DNA of 64,000 bases. Source: Eumeta japonica (lineage: Eukaryota > Arthropoda > Insecta > Lepidoptera > Psychidae). Position numbers and translations under genes: made by a program. Location of the stretch: NCBI GenBank assembly GCA_005406025.1, contig BGZK01001003.1:62001-126000 (forward strand), in the 5' to 3' direction. This document shows positions 46,614 through 59,400 of the stretch, in pieces. The notes under the pieces are model-generated. The model saw nothing but the letters and a program-made list of their open reading frames with translations. It searched no databases and was not told the DNA's origin. Every line of letters begins with the position of its first letter. Position 1 is the first letter of the stretch.

Positions 46614-46801
46614 GGTCGATTTGAGGTCGGGAAGTAGGAGGGGGTGAGTTTTAATTGTTTAAGAGTAAAAATCGGTTTATCTCGATTTCCGGCAAAACTA
46701 TTTCTTCCATAGGACTTGTATGTAGTTTTGCCGGAAATCGAGACAAACCGATTTTTACCCTTAAAATACACTCCCTCCTACTGTCCGACCTCAAATCGAC
46801 C
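46614..46801. mobile_element. Foldback (hairpin) element, 188 bp
   Basis: The left arm (46614-46700) runs from GGTCGATTTGAGGTCGG to TTTCCGGCAAAACTA. The right arm (46723-46801) is its near-perfect reverse complement, with a 22-bp loop. Differences are few and scattered, including some length changes. Flanks share AAATTA on both sides, offset by one or two bases, as a possible target duplication. There is no open frame. A transcript would fold into a stem of about 80 bp. Confidence 0.9.
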
Positions 46802-46959
46802 ATAAATTATTATTTTGTTTCATAATTTTGAACCACTCACCTCTTGTTATTTGTGCTTTGGCACCGTAAAAATTTGTTTATCAGGCGTAGTCAGCATCTT
46901 GTCTGTGTTCGTACGCTCAGGCAGGATGCAGTACTTACAACGTACTCGATTATTGGGTT

Positions 46960-47105
46960 GCAGTCTCCACGACGGCGTGCACGAGCTGGCCGAACGTAGT
47001 GGCCGGCTCCGGCGGCCGCTCGGGTGTCGCGGAATGAGACTGGTGACGTCACGGCGTTGTCGACGAGTCGCGTGCTTAGGAACGGAAACGAGAGGGAAAA
47101 CATCG
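46960..47105. other. CpG-rich patch
   Basis: The text at 46967-47060 is dense in CpG and contains GTAGTGGCCGGCTCCGGCGG-type sequence. Frames on both strands are open because of composition. No domain was recognised. Confidence 0.45.
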
Positions 47106-47399
47106 TAACTACGTCATTTATGAAGATAATTGAAAAAAAACCGCTCGCTTTTATTGCAAGTTTAGTGTGTTTTAAAGACAGTGATTAAGAAAATGGAGCT
47201 TCCTTGATCGCTTTTTTTATTATAATTTATTGATACTGTTGTTTCATGATAGATGAATATTTATTTTAAATGAATTTTTTATTCCATTCCTCACCTTACA
47301 TTCTTCGCATGGAAAAAATAAATAAAGGAAAAAAATAAAATATAGAGCCTTTTTGGTTATTAATAAAGATGGATGATGTTGTAGAGATGTGCTCCCGTG

Positions 47400-47475
47400 A
47401 CCGGGTGTCTTACATCTCTCGTCAGGGGCGAGTGACGTCGCGACGGCGGCGACCGCCGGCCGCGCGCCTGAGTGA
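47400..47475. other. CpG-rich patch
   Basis: GAGTGACGTCGCGACGGCGG continues into CGACCGCCGGCCGCGCGCC. No open frame or named repeat is present. Confidence 0.45.
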
Positions 47476-47619
47476 GTCTCGCGAAAAAATATAAGTTAAT
47501 ATTAGATTATAATTTAATTCATAAACTGTCATTTTTTTTCTGACTAAGAAATGATAGAGGTCTCACTTAGTTCATAAAAGTCTACGTTTGGTCTAGCGCA
47601 GCCTCTGCCTCTAGTTTTT

Positions 47620-48260
47620 AAGGTTCCGAGCCCAAATGATAAAAATGGAACTCTTATAATTTTGTCATGCCTGTCCGTCCGCTTGTTCGCATGTCAAAGA
47701 TATTTAATTGAAAAACTATAAGACATATATTGCTGAAATGTATAGTATAGGGGTATTGTATAAGCCGTTACTTAGTTACGTAGTTAAATAACAAAAATAA
47801 ATATTTTAGGGAGGCGACACTCCATACCTGTAACAGCAGCTAAAAAAAATTTTTTCAGCAAACATCAACTTGTGGCACATTTTTCGACAGTTCTTTTAAA
47901 AACACTTTAATGTTCCTAAGAAATTTTTCTAATTACTTTAATAATTTCGCGATTAATCGCTCCGAAAGTTTCAGAAATTGTGCTCCCCTCCCTCTATTTC
48001 CAAAATTCTATGTCCAAAAAATATGAAAAAAATAACGAAGGCAACGCTTAATGAATACTTTAAAAGAAAAATATTTTGAACATAGTCGGATGCTGTATTT
48101 TTGAGTTATTGCCGAAAAACTGTACTTCTCAACAAAAGGACTTAAGTGCCATGAAGATACGCTCTTTTACTGATATACTTTAGTTGTATATAGTCTAATA
48201 GTAACAGTCGACATGTCTACTTCTTTTTCTAGTGACTAAAGTGCTTATAACTATTCTGTG
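47620..48260. repeat. Lepidoptera-type GGTTCCG interspersed repeat, long copy
   Basis: AAGGTTCCGAGCCCAAATGA, GGAACTCTTATAATTTTGTC, TGTCCGTCCGCTTGTTCGC and the downstream TTGAAAAACTATAAGAC and GTATTGTATAAGCC match the consensus style of a common moth/butterfly repeat with a GTCCGTCCG stretch. It is non-coding and decayed. Confidence 0.65.
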
Positions 48261-51200
48261 CGGGAAACATGGAAAAAGTGTAACAATGTAGTTTTATTCA
48301 TCTGTAGTGCATTTCTTTGTAATAATGGCTTGCGAATCATGAATGATCGTGGTACGACGTGCTCTTGGACAGTTTTTTTATTTGGTATTAGATGATGTAA
48401 GAGTTTCATAACTTTCTAAACGCTTCAAATGAGGAAGTACTTCGATTCATTATTTTATCACATAACATATAACGGGTCCTACTTCTTCAAAGTAATTATT
48501 ATTTCAATTCGAAACTTTCCAAAACAACATTTCCTGTTTCCTTAACATTTCTCTAATTGTCTGTTTCTATGTTACTCCGTTTGTGTCCTCTTTGGTCAAA
48601 AACCACTGGGTTTGTTCACATGATTTTATTATGTATGATAATACGTCTTATGGTAACATTTTTAGTATAAGTTTGGTTAAGATTGGTAATCTAGGTTATT
48701 AGTAGTGATTATTTTAGTATATCATATCGTAAAGAAATTCACGGCATATTATTCGTCACTAGACGGGCGTGTGCGGGTCATACAAAAAAATAAGCCCAGC
48801 ATGCCTTGTAGTTCCATACATATATACCTCTAAATGATGAATAGATATAACTCGAAAAATAATTTTGATAATTTTTTTTTTACTTCATCATGTCATCTGC
48901 TAGTGTTTTTGAGAACTAATTTAAACGCGACAATTCGTACAATTCATCGCAGGCGACGCAGGCAGACTGCGCGAGTGCCACCTATGACCAAAAGCACGAT
49001 GAGACGAGGTTCATCTCGTATACTATAGCAGCCATGTTGTAAGCGTATAGACACAGGTAAAGTGTGTCTGTGTGTGTGAAAATGTTTACGCGTGAATACG
49101 CGTAATCTAAATACCTAGATTATGGAAGCAGAACTTTTTTCCGTTCCGTTGTATGGCAATGACAACGAGATTTTTCACCATTTTGTTATAGTTGTTTTTA
49201 TTAAGGCAAGTGATTGCCTGTTTTTAAGTAATTATTTGGTAAATTTACTGTTAATAAAACAAATATTTTTTTCTGGAGAAGTGTTTTTAAATAAATTTAA
49301 ACTTGCCGCTCTTTTGATGTTATCTTTTGAGGAAATGTGTAAATTGATTAAAAAAAGTAAAGGAATTTGAATTTATTTTTTTGCATACGTTTTATCAACC
49401 TTTTTTTAAGATAGACATTGTGTATGGAATATTATAGATAAAGGCTAGTGGTATTGTTTACCGATTCCAAAAAAAGGGTATTTATAAAGCGGTATTTATA
49501 ATGTTCAACTGTATTATAAGCGCGTGACTTACGAAATTATAGACAATGTTTTCAAAGAGTTTTGTAGTCGTTAGAAAAGTTGAAAAGGCAAAGTTTGTTA
49601 AACTACTTGCTTATGAAAACTTTCTCCCTATTGTATGAATTTTTCAAAAGAATCTGTCGTAAGGTGAGAGTCAGGTAGGATAGGCAGTTACTGTCGGTGG
49701 GCCAACAATGGAAACAATACTAAAACTGATAAGTTTGATCTTTGCATAGCCTGTTTGAAATATTTGTGCACGCGAGTATTACTAGGACAAATAATATGTC
49801 GCATTTTTTTTTACTTTAAAAAAACTCGAGGCCCAGCAAAGGAAACGGCCCTGAGCGACTGGTCCGGGCGTCCGCTGGCCCGCGCGGCTGCGCGCGCGCA
49901 CGCGGGCTACGACGAGGAAAGCGGAACGTGATTTCATAAACAAAAACAGAACATATTTTTTTCAATGTTTTCCTCGAACTACGTCAGGCTCGGTAAGTCG
50001 ACAGGTCGTCCTTTCGCCGCAGATACGTAATTTTAATTCCGTAAAGTTTTGAGTGAAACGATGAAGGCACTTGTGGACCGACGCCGGCTCGTGGAGTGGC
50101 CGCGGCGGAGGACGCGCGTCGACCGAGTGTTCACGTTTTGTAACTTGTGACCGGCCTATTATTACTTTTTAAAAATCGGCAAAATCATTAATATGAAATG
50201 AAAAAAAAAATGACAAAATTAGGTGCAGGTGCATTTCAGCTGAATAAATTAAAATTTTTGGATATTATAGAAGTTTACTCCTTTTAACAATCGATTTTCA
50301 AATCGAATATAGTCCGTGCTACACAAATTATAGGGAGAGTCAAATCGAGGATTTATGCAATATTATTGACTTCAATTTGTTAGTTATTGTTACATGATTT
50401 ATTAACTTTTATAAAAGAGAAAAAATATCGAAGGTAACTTTTTTAGAACAGACATTTACATTTTATATGCAAATGGGACCGATTTTAATTTTCTACGTAC
50501 ATTAATGCATACAAACATTTATTTAAATGAAAAATAAAATGTTTTAGCACATAGGAGCTTGAGCAATAAGCAAACATGTGCGTGTTTTAGTAAGCAGGTG
50601 TGTGGAGGTTGCGGGGTGCGATACAAGTCACGTTAATGGGTTACAGTCGTGCCACTTTAACAAAGAGCGTAATCGTTGTTGTGGGGCCCCTCCGCGCAAC
50701 ATGTTCGCGAATATTATTTATGATTTCTATTTTTCTCCCATTACCGATTATTAATGGTAATTGTTTGAAAATATGTTTTATTTTTAAACTAGATAAGTTT
50801 ATTTTTCACGTATATAGTGTGGCGTTTCAAAGTTTTACCATTGAACCGTGGAGTTGACACGCAATTTTTTTTATCTCAAACTGTTTTCGGGAGAAGAAAA
50901 GAGGTAAATCGGTAATCCTACGTCATCGAGCAACGAGATGGGATTTAATTCTAAATCGCATATAAATATCAAATAGAAATATAAAAAAGAACAGTCAATA
51001 TTGGAGTGAAGGTGAGGAGTCCCCTGAGGCGAGTGGGCCGCGGGCCGGCGGCGGGCCGCGCGGCGGACACCGGACCCGTCCTTGAGAATACGGTCGACTT
51101 CGACACACAAAGCATCGCGTGCGATGTAGTTTTCCGGTAACCGGTGCCGGTGAGAGGATTTTCGATGCGTAGGCGTTGCCGTGGCTACTTATTGCGTCTC

Positions 51201-51510
51201 TTGAATTAATATGATATGTTATTCATTCTACCGCCAGTTTCGTTGATTATGGCTAATATGTTGCAATCGTTCCGTTTCCGATTTCGTAACATCTTAACGA
51301 CATGTCTACAATTGGAATAAGTTAGTTGACCACGTTGTCATGACTGCTTACATTTACAATTTTATTGAATTTCTTAAAGTCTGGCGCCTATTTCAAAAAA
51401 AACGTGCTGATAATGAAAATCTTCACTAAAGAAAATATATATACGAAAAACTCACCCATATAGTGCAAATTGAGTCATGAAATTTATATTTATTCTAGAA
51501 AAATGTATCT
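48260..51510. other. Geneless stretch, GC patches at 49850-50140 and 51010-51200
   Basis: No exon is supported. The patch at 49850-49915 contains GCGCGCGCGCACGCGGG-type text. The patch at 50080-50140 contains a 29-codon frame starting with ATG at 50061 that shows no domain. The patch at 51010-51080 is followed by GGTAACCGGTGCCGG. Confidence 0.45.
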
Positions 51511-51514
51511 GAGC

Positions 51515-52205
51515 GAAAAGGGTAGTTCCATGTCGCATAATTTAACTCAGGCTCCGAAATACGTTTGAGTGGAGATGTCGTGACTGGAACATCATGGCCA
51601 AATTTAAAGCAGACTTATCTTAGTGCGTTTACGATGTTAACGTGGGCGATCGAACCGTGGACAATTAAGGGTGTGGCTGTTGTAAAATGAAACAAAAACA
51701 ACAAAGACTTGAGCATTAACGGTCAACCGCCGGACACCTCTGTGTATTTAAATGCATCGCATATAGATACCCCGAGCGCCGGTGGGCCCGCCAGAGCCCG
51801 AGGCGCCGGCGCGGCCTGAGCCACGAGCACTTGTATTCCTCAGGACGATCTCTCGCTTTGTGCTCCAGGATTGTTTCGATTTATCTAATCGGAATTCAAT
51901 ACAGTCCATTTGTTAAGTGTATTATTATATATCCGCAAAATAAGGAGTGCTGAATATCGCAATTTCGTCACGTGCCCTCTCGCCCTGTCCGAGACAAATT
52001 ATTTGTCACTCCACGTTTTGAATCCTTACACAACCTCCTTATGAAATTAAATTCAACAACACTCCTTCTTGTTGAATTTGATTATAAAAATTCAAGTAAT
52101 GTTTATAACCAAAGTAAGCGAATGAAAAGGGAAAGCTAATGTCGATTACTAGGGTTTTTTTACGGGTTATCTTGTGTCAGTACTCTTATGAGATTAAAGA
52201 CCACC
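51515..52205. repeat. Interspersed repeat, copy B, split by a 400-bp insertion
   Basis: The parts 51515-51690 and 52095-52205 align in order with copy A at 25675-26005. The intervening 51691-52094 has no counterpart there. That insertion carries the GC-rich patch at 51765-51835 and ends near a perfect 11-bp hairpin (AAATTCAACAA...TTGTTGAATTT). Confidence 0.6.
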
Positions 52206-52209
52206 CAGG

Positions 52210-55200
52210 GCCAGTAGATTGTCGTCCTTTCAGTCGTGATTTGGCCCAAAAATGATTTTTATTTCTTAAATTCAAGAGAAAACAGTTTTCATCATTGATA
52301 TATGCACTGAATGCATTTGAGAAAATGGTTTAAGCCGATAGAGAGTTCTTCAAAACGGTACAATAAAAAAAATATAACCTGTAGAGTATTGTTTGTACTG
52401 TCACAAATTATTTTGAGTTTCTTACTTATAACCAAGTGAGAAGTATTTTACGATGTCAATTAGATCGAGAGGAGCACTAATTATTAAAAGTAATTATATT
52501 GATAGTAATTGGTGTTGTCACAGCTTCATAGCGCTCTATGATATGTAGCTTTATTTCCGTTTTGTAACAAATAGGTAGTAAAGAATTATTAATTTCTTAG
52601 AGTCCATTGTTTTTTTTAACAGATTTTATGGTGGTATCTATTTAGGTATCATATATAGTCGGCTTACATAATTCACCAATAAATATCACATTTCCAGTAT
52701 CAGTCATCTGCACTATTATCTACAATTGAAGATAGGATAAGAACCATTATCAGTAGTAGAGTTGTTGACTGTTTTTTATTTACTTTATTTTAAATATTTT
52801 TGGTCAAAAAAAGTGTAGTTATATTACATTTAAAATAGCTACAATAATGGTCAAATTATTAATGTTTTGAATAGCTAATACGACGGAGAATATATAATAG
52901 TCTGTGACGGCTTTTTTGTAAGAGACCATAACATAGAATACGAGTTAAACTCACTTTAACTTAATTTGAATTTATTGGTAATATTAAATTAAAGTAAGAA
53001 AATGTACTTAATCCATCAGTAAAAAAAACTATTAACATTTAATAAGTCAATCAACTAATTATTCTGTTTGCCGAGAATTAACTTGTATTGACGTCTGCAT
53101 CGCGTTCGAGTCAGCCCTCAAGTCGATGAAATGAAAGAAAACGCCATTTCTCGATAAACGCGTAACACGAGCTGATGTGGTCTAGGACTTCTCGCGCGGT
53201 CCGGCTCTCGGCCGCGCCCCACCCGCCGCTCGCGTTAGCGCGGCGAGCAAAGGCGTCGCCGACAGTTTTCTTTGCAACGACTCAAGAAGTAGATAAGGAG
53301 TTTATTCCATAATAGAACTGAAATTTTTGTCGAGGATATGCACATGCAATAATAGCTGACACAATTCTAGAACTCCACTTTCGGCTTGACCGCCTGATGC
53401 CACGTGAGGACCGGATTTTGGCAGCTTACAATTTTTGACAATTGATAGTTCAAATGTACGTTCTAAGCTGTTATTACATTATTAGATACATATATTGGAA
53501 TCCTATGTTTATATCGCATCATCTACGCATCAAACTTTTTTTCCTCGTTTGAAGTAGATTTTTATGTCGTTCTTAAAACTAAAATGATATTTAATAACCG
53601 TGAGCTTTTTAATTAACCACATACGATTATCCGATGTGTTTGGCCCGAAGTTTATAAAAAGGATCCTAGTTTTTTGTTTAACAAATTTGTGCTTGAAATA
53701 AACAGCACACTCAAACAAGACAAAACAAACATTTTGTTTAAAGTATTTTTTAAGTAAATGCGCTATCCCACTTTGCGTTAAGCCAAACATATAGCACTTG
53801 TCACTTGTGTCTATGTAACGTTCGTGAACATTCGCTCGTATTTATTGAGCCCCTTTTTCGTTTAATAGATCAGCCTTTATTCCTTTAACGTTATCTGTGG
53901 AGAGTCCAACTCAAATTTCTCACTGCTACATGTTCTCACATGTTCATGAAGCGACTGGTCATCATACTGATGCCTAATAATGTTTTCAGTTCACGCACAG
54001 CATCGACTGACTATAGGATGGCCTTGTTTAAATTCATCTACGCTGAAATTATTGAACATGGTGCTTATGTGAGGTTTCATACACAAAAGGTGAAGTAATT
54101 TGATCGATGCACTGTCGAGAGAGACCACTTACAAAGGTGGACCCTCTTAGAAAACAAACGTAATATTTTTTTATGACTGTCTAATCATAAAAAAATATTA
54201 CGTGAAAATTTACACAGGTTAATTTCATATTTTAGAAAAAGCACTTTTGAAGTTTGGAGGTAATGTTGTTTGTCTTATAAACTTCTGAAAGCAACATGCG
54301 TTAGCGAATTACTATCAAATGTTGAGCTTTTTGATTTAGTAGCGTAACGACGCTCGGGCGCGCTCAGCCCGCCCCGGTCCTTGCTCTTTCCGTTTCGATT
54401 TACGCGTGTAATGTGACATTCGCGTGGCTGATGTTTTTATTATTTATATAATTTTAGGGCAGGTACCACCAAAAAGGCTAGATTATAACCAAATTAACCA
54501 TATACACATATTCCCCGCTGAGAGATTCGGTTGGACGATTCTGTTTCAATTCAAAGACCTTAAGAAAGCTTTAGAATTGAACTGTCATACAACGGACTGA
54601 AAATACTCGGGGGCTTTCGGCCCCGGGGCTAATCAATATTCATTTTATCAGTTTCCTTATTGATGTCAATTTGTTAACTCTTTTTCTTTCACTTTATTAC
54701 GAAGACGACGGTATATAAAATTCCGCTAACATATCTACTACCCCAAGATTCGACTCTCGTCTGTTTCTAGATGATTGTCTTTAACTATTTTCCTACTTAT
54801 TCTATTATACAAGTCTATGTAACGTATCTTTGACTGATGTCCGGATAAAAAAATATTTGGAAAATCCAAAAGTGCACGACTCATAATGTTCATTCGTTTT
54901 TTGGTTTTGTTAATAACTATTAAACGACACAAATCAAGTTAACCATTTTCAATACCAATCTCCGGACAGTGGATCTAAAGCTATTAAAAAAAAATGGATC
55001 AAATTAGTGAATTTTTACGCTCGCTATCGTGTCCGGAACGAAAAAAGTGTTGATTGACAGGAAATTTCTTTTGACTATTTTGATAGTTTTTTCTAATTGT
55101 ATTATGTTAAATCGATTTGAACCAGTGATAGAATTAATCTTCATTAAATTATCTATCAAATAGTGCACAGGTTAATAAAATTACATGAATTATTAATCGT

Positions 55201-56970
55201 GTTATTGATGAAAAAAGTTACGAAATTGAGGAAAAAAAATTATTCGTTCGTAGAGCACTTCTTAATGCTTCGCCTTATGAGTCGTGCAAAAGTCGTTTTC
55301 ATTAAATGTGTAGGTGATCGGTATTATTTAAAATGGCCTACCGTTCGGGTATTCCCCAGTGCGGTTTAATAATTATTTTATTTTTTAATCTTCGCTCTCG
55401 CGTGAAATCGCCATCGGGCGGAGCGGGAATTCCCACGTCACAAGCGTTACGCCGGCGCGCGGCGCGCTCGTGGATGGTGACGTTTTCCGTTCGGAAATAA
55501 AAAGTTGCGGCGCGTTACTTATCAACAATAAGTGTTTTTTTACGACCACAACACATGAATAAATAATGAGTAAATTACGATCTGTAGGCGGTGTGGCGGT
55601 CCGTTTGCTTGTGACCACTTCTTATGAAAAGTTAAGAAATGGCGGCGCAGAGCACGGCCCTCCGCCGGGGCACGCGCCCTGGTGACCGTGCGACGCCGCA
55701 GGTTTCCGGACAATGACACGTCACGGCTATCGGAAGAGATTAGTTTTTATCCTATTTTATGACGCAAAGCAGAGGATGTTCCTATTATTTTGTGGTATGC
55801 TATAATGTAGGAGTATGAATATAGACACATTATTGTTTTCTTTGTAAAGTTGAGGAGCCAAAGAGCATTTCTTGACTTAAACGGTTCAGTCATTGATAAT
55901 TTCGTCTAGAAGTCGGGAGTAGACAATGCATGACGATAAATAGAAGGTATTGTCTATTTACTACCATATCTAAAAATAAGATGGCGGCCGCTATACAACA
56001 TTAGGAGACTAAGAAAAGTAATGAATTCGTAAACTCATAACATGAGGTACCGTTCAATAGGTGTTTTAAAATCGTACTTTTTCTTGATGCGGTTTAATTT
56101 TAACGCAATGCCGTTGACTCTGAACTGTCGGCTGTGCTCGTGTGATTGTATGTTTGTATTTTACAGGGCGTCAAAAAGTTTTATAGGCAGTTACACGCAT
56201 CGACATAAAAACCTGTTCTCATACAATTATAGATCCTCAAGGAAAGCTAGTCGAACATTACGCAGCAGACCTTCCACATCTCAGTTTAAATGAGATATAT
56301 TTGTTTCTGTCATACTCGAACTTCTAAATTATTTATTGAGTAACCTTGATTTTTCTTTACATCAAATGAAAAAATATGATTCCTTACAATAGCATCACTC
56401 TCGTGTTTATCTGTTTGTGCGGCTGTTGTAGTCTATTTCCTTTGTTTTATTGCGATGAAAAAATTTGTGATTTCGTATACTTATAGTTAGATGTCTCAAT
56501 ATGTTATTAGCACATCTAACTTGAATAAACGATTGCAAAGATGTTGGAAAAAAAATAGTACATTCGACTATCTATGAAACTACTGAGTCTAAAGTTGTGA
56601 AAAAAAATGGAAATATGGATAAAAATGATAAACCAATAGTTTACAGGAAAATCTATAGGAAAATCAGGGGTTTTTAAATACACACAGGAAAGAAAATAGT
56701 CACAAATCGAAAATTTGCGTAAAACTTGTTGCTTTAATTTCACTGGGGACTACATGATAAGTTCGATTGGTTTAGTGGTTATTTTTGTATTCTATTCATA
56801 TAAAGGAGTAGGGTATTATAAATTATAGCCAACAATAACGTATTGAATTATATTTAATTTCCTAAAACATTTTAAACTCTAAGTATGTGATGTGATGATT
56901 TATGTATGGACCTTTCTCCACGAGAGTCCGACATAAGTTTGTTTTTATTTGACGACATTATATGAAAACC
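52210..56970. other. Geneless stretch, GC patches at 53170-53270, 54340-54420 and 55410-55720
   Basis: No host gene is supported. A frame beginning ATGGCGGCGCAGAGC at 55639 ends at CGCAG|GTTTCC, which could look like a first exon, but it has no partner exon I can see. An exact 18-bp hairpin is listed separately at 54159. Confidence 0.4.
54159..54202. repeat. Perfect hairpin, 18-bp arms, 8-bp loop
   Basis: CGTAATATTTTTTTATGA and its exact reverse complement are separated by CTGTCTAA. No T-run or gene context suggests a terminator function. Confidence 0.95.
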
Positions 56971-56979
56971 AGCCAAGTG

Positions 56980-58130
56980 TGTGTCGGGCCACGCGTAGTA
57001 TAGGGTTCCGTAGTTGTCTGTCACAATATGCGAACATAGAAGCGGATTTTTAATTTTCCGTTTAGAAAATCGAAGATTTTCAAAAAAATAGAGAAGTCAT
57101 TGGTTTGGGTTTGGATTCTGACAAATCGAATTATCATCATATCTCGACGTTTTGAGGTTCCAGGAAACCGTACCGAGTTATTTCAGAAGGAGACTCGTAT
57201 GTGTGTGTGCATGTGTGTGTCTGCATGTGTGTCTAATTATTTTTTTGTCTATACGATATCTCAAGAATGAATCAACCGATTGAGACAAGTGACATGGTGT
57301 TCGAAAGGGTCCATTGAGACTTAAATAGAAATTGACTAAAAAATAGAAATTGAAAAAAATTAGATTTTGAGAATTGAGATAACTTGGAGAATTTTATCCA
57401 AAAGATTTTTTATCTATCACAAAAACTTTTGTACTTAAAAAAACGCCTCAAATGCTGCTAAACTAATGAAAATCAAACTACGCGTTCAAAAGATAATGCA
57501 GTCAGAAAATTAAAAAAAAAGGTTTTTTTTTTTAATATGACTTGAAGAATTTTCATACAATCGATTGTATACTATTCGATACTATTGTAAATACTCTATA
57601 AAATGTTTGTGGAGAAAAACTGCCAAATACCATTAAATGTTAAATGACGCGTTCAAAAGACATCGCAGTTTAAAAATTTTCAAAACAATATTTGTTTTTG
57701 ATTGATTGATTTTAAAGACCAAAATTACATACCGATAATAACAATTTACCCGGTAGGACGGGCAGTCGGTTTGAGCAAACTTAAGAAATTAGAGTTCAAT
57801 ATTTCGCAAACAGATTCCCAAATCGAAAAATGGTTTTCACAGACTCACAATATTTAAAATGAGCTATCCAACGATACCCCACATCATGAGATACAATAAA
57901 AAAAATCATCCCCACTTAACGTGTAGGAGAAATACCCTTAATTTTTTTTAGTTTTATAGCACTATTTCGGCAGCGTGACAGATGTGTATGCCTGTGTTGG
58001 TTTATAGCTTTCTAGTACCAAGAGTCCCTGAGCTAAAGAGTCCACGCACAGACAGGTAGACGGACAGACGTGCAATACGAAACTATAAGGGTACCTTGTT
58101 AACTACGAAATCCTGAAAAAAAATCCTTAT
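56980..58130. repeat. Lepidoptera-type GGTTCCG interspersed repeat, near full-length copy
   Basis: It opens GCCAAGTGTGTGTCGGGCCA and AGGGTTCCGTAG. It ends with AGACGGACAGACGTG, then CGAAACTATAAGGGTACCTTG and CTACGAAATCCTG. That layout (complementary GGTTCCG ends around a long AT-rich body) is typical of this repeat in moths and butterflies. A GTGTGTGTGCATG microsatellite lies at 57199-57232. Confidence 0.7.
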
Positions 58131-58269
58131 TATTTTATGTGATATATGAGTTTATGTGTAAAGCCAGTGTCCAAAACCTATTTACTTACGTAAAACATTT
58201 GTATTTGTGAAGAAATTATTTTTTTTTATGTTAATTCCTTTCGAAACGTTTATTACAATAATATTATTA

Positions 58270-58400
58270 GTGCCAACGGCCGCCCGAGCGTGACGCGGCG
58301 GGCGCACGATCAGCCTTAGAAGTCTGTCATCCATTTGGCAGTCCCGTTGTCAGACCCTCGTAAGTCGGCGCCGTCTGCTAGGAGAGCGCTCGGAATGAGA
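58270..58400. other. CpG-rich patch
   Basis: AACGGCCGCCCGAGCGTGAC and GGCGCCGTCTGC-type text in AT-rich surroundings. No open frame is supported. Confidence 0.45.
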
Positions 58401-58899
58401 ACCTAATGAGCCAAACTCCGTGCTTTGAGAGCAGCAAATGGAAAGTTCTGTTACTTATCATTCAAATCCATCAACAGATTAAATCAACGGTGCAATTACG
58501 ATCAATTTTTATTCAAATCATACACCTCTGAAAAATTCCAATTTGTTACCTGTTAATGTTAATGAGTTTCATCGTATTGAGAGGTTCTTGGCTGCAGATA
58601 CTATATTATTTAACTTATAAATTTACGCCCATTTTCTGGGAGGATAAACAGAGACCACAGACGTTCATATGGTACGCTCTGTGCATAACTGTCTTGTTGC
58701 ACTGACATTATCAGTTGTTCCATGGAGCAAGAGTTGAAGCTCGTTGGCTTCAGGTGATTAAAACTTGGCTTTTTTTGATTGTGCGAGCAATTTGATTTGC
58801 ATCAGATTTTTTAGGCCATCCCTTACCGACGTTTCCATCGTATATATTCGTTGTACACATGTATGTGCTTGGTCAGTCCACTGTCATTATTTTCCCAAA

Positions 58900-59400
58900 C
58901 GGGTAAACCGGCGTGACATAACTTTTAATGCTTTAGTCACTATATTTCTCTTCAAATTACAATATTATCTGGCATTACGATTTCTATATGTATTTTCAAA
59001 GATACTCTACGTATACTACACAAGAATTGCGTATCCTCTTCATTTATTCTACTTTCATGTGTCCTCTGCTACACTCAACTTTCACTATATACATAAACGT
59101 AGGACCAGAACTCTAATTAAACGCGTTTGTCCATGAAACACTTTAGCTAGGTCTTACATCAAGCAAGGCTCCGTTCACATTAACGCTCTTTTTAATATCT
59201 CTATCATATTTACAGTTATTTGTAATCAAACTTCCCAAAATAGACGAACTCTTTCATTTGTTCAACACTTTCGCAATACATAATATATCGCTTTCAGCCA
59301 TATTTTTATTTTTTTCAAACACAATGGCCTTAATCTTGCTAACATTTATATTCCGATTTTTTTTATAACAGAATTTTTTATTTCATTTATCATCTGTTAC
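58900..59400 (-). pseudogene. RTE-like LINE reverse-transcriptase C-terminal relic
   Basis: Minus-strand text reads VSKIKAIVFEKNKNMAESDI, then SILGSLITNNCKYDRDIKKS and VNVNGALL. Decayed PTFMYIVKVE and VE-MKRIRNSC blocks follow. These are the thumb-region motifs (KTKVMVFE, LGSLITxDGKxDxDI, NGALL, PTLMYGSE) of a widespread insect RTE-type endonuclease-reverse transcriptase. Several stops show it is dead. It is a different family from the LINE relics at 12-15 and 28-30 kb. Confidence 0.75.

Noticed and set aside
55639..55702. ATGGCGGCGCAG... as a first coding exon with a CAG|GT donor
   Set aside because: The donor is weak (GTTTCC), the frame is composition-driven, and no second exon could be linked to it.
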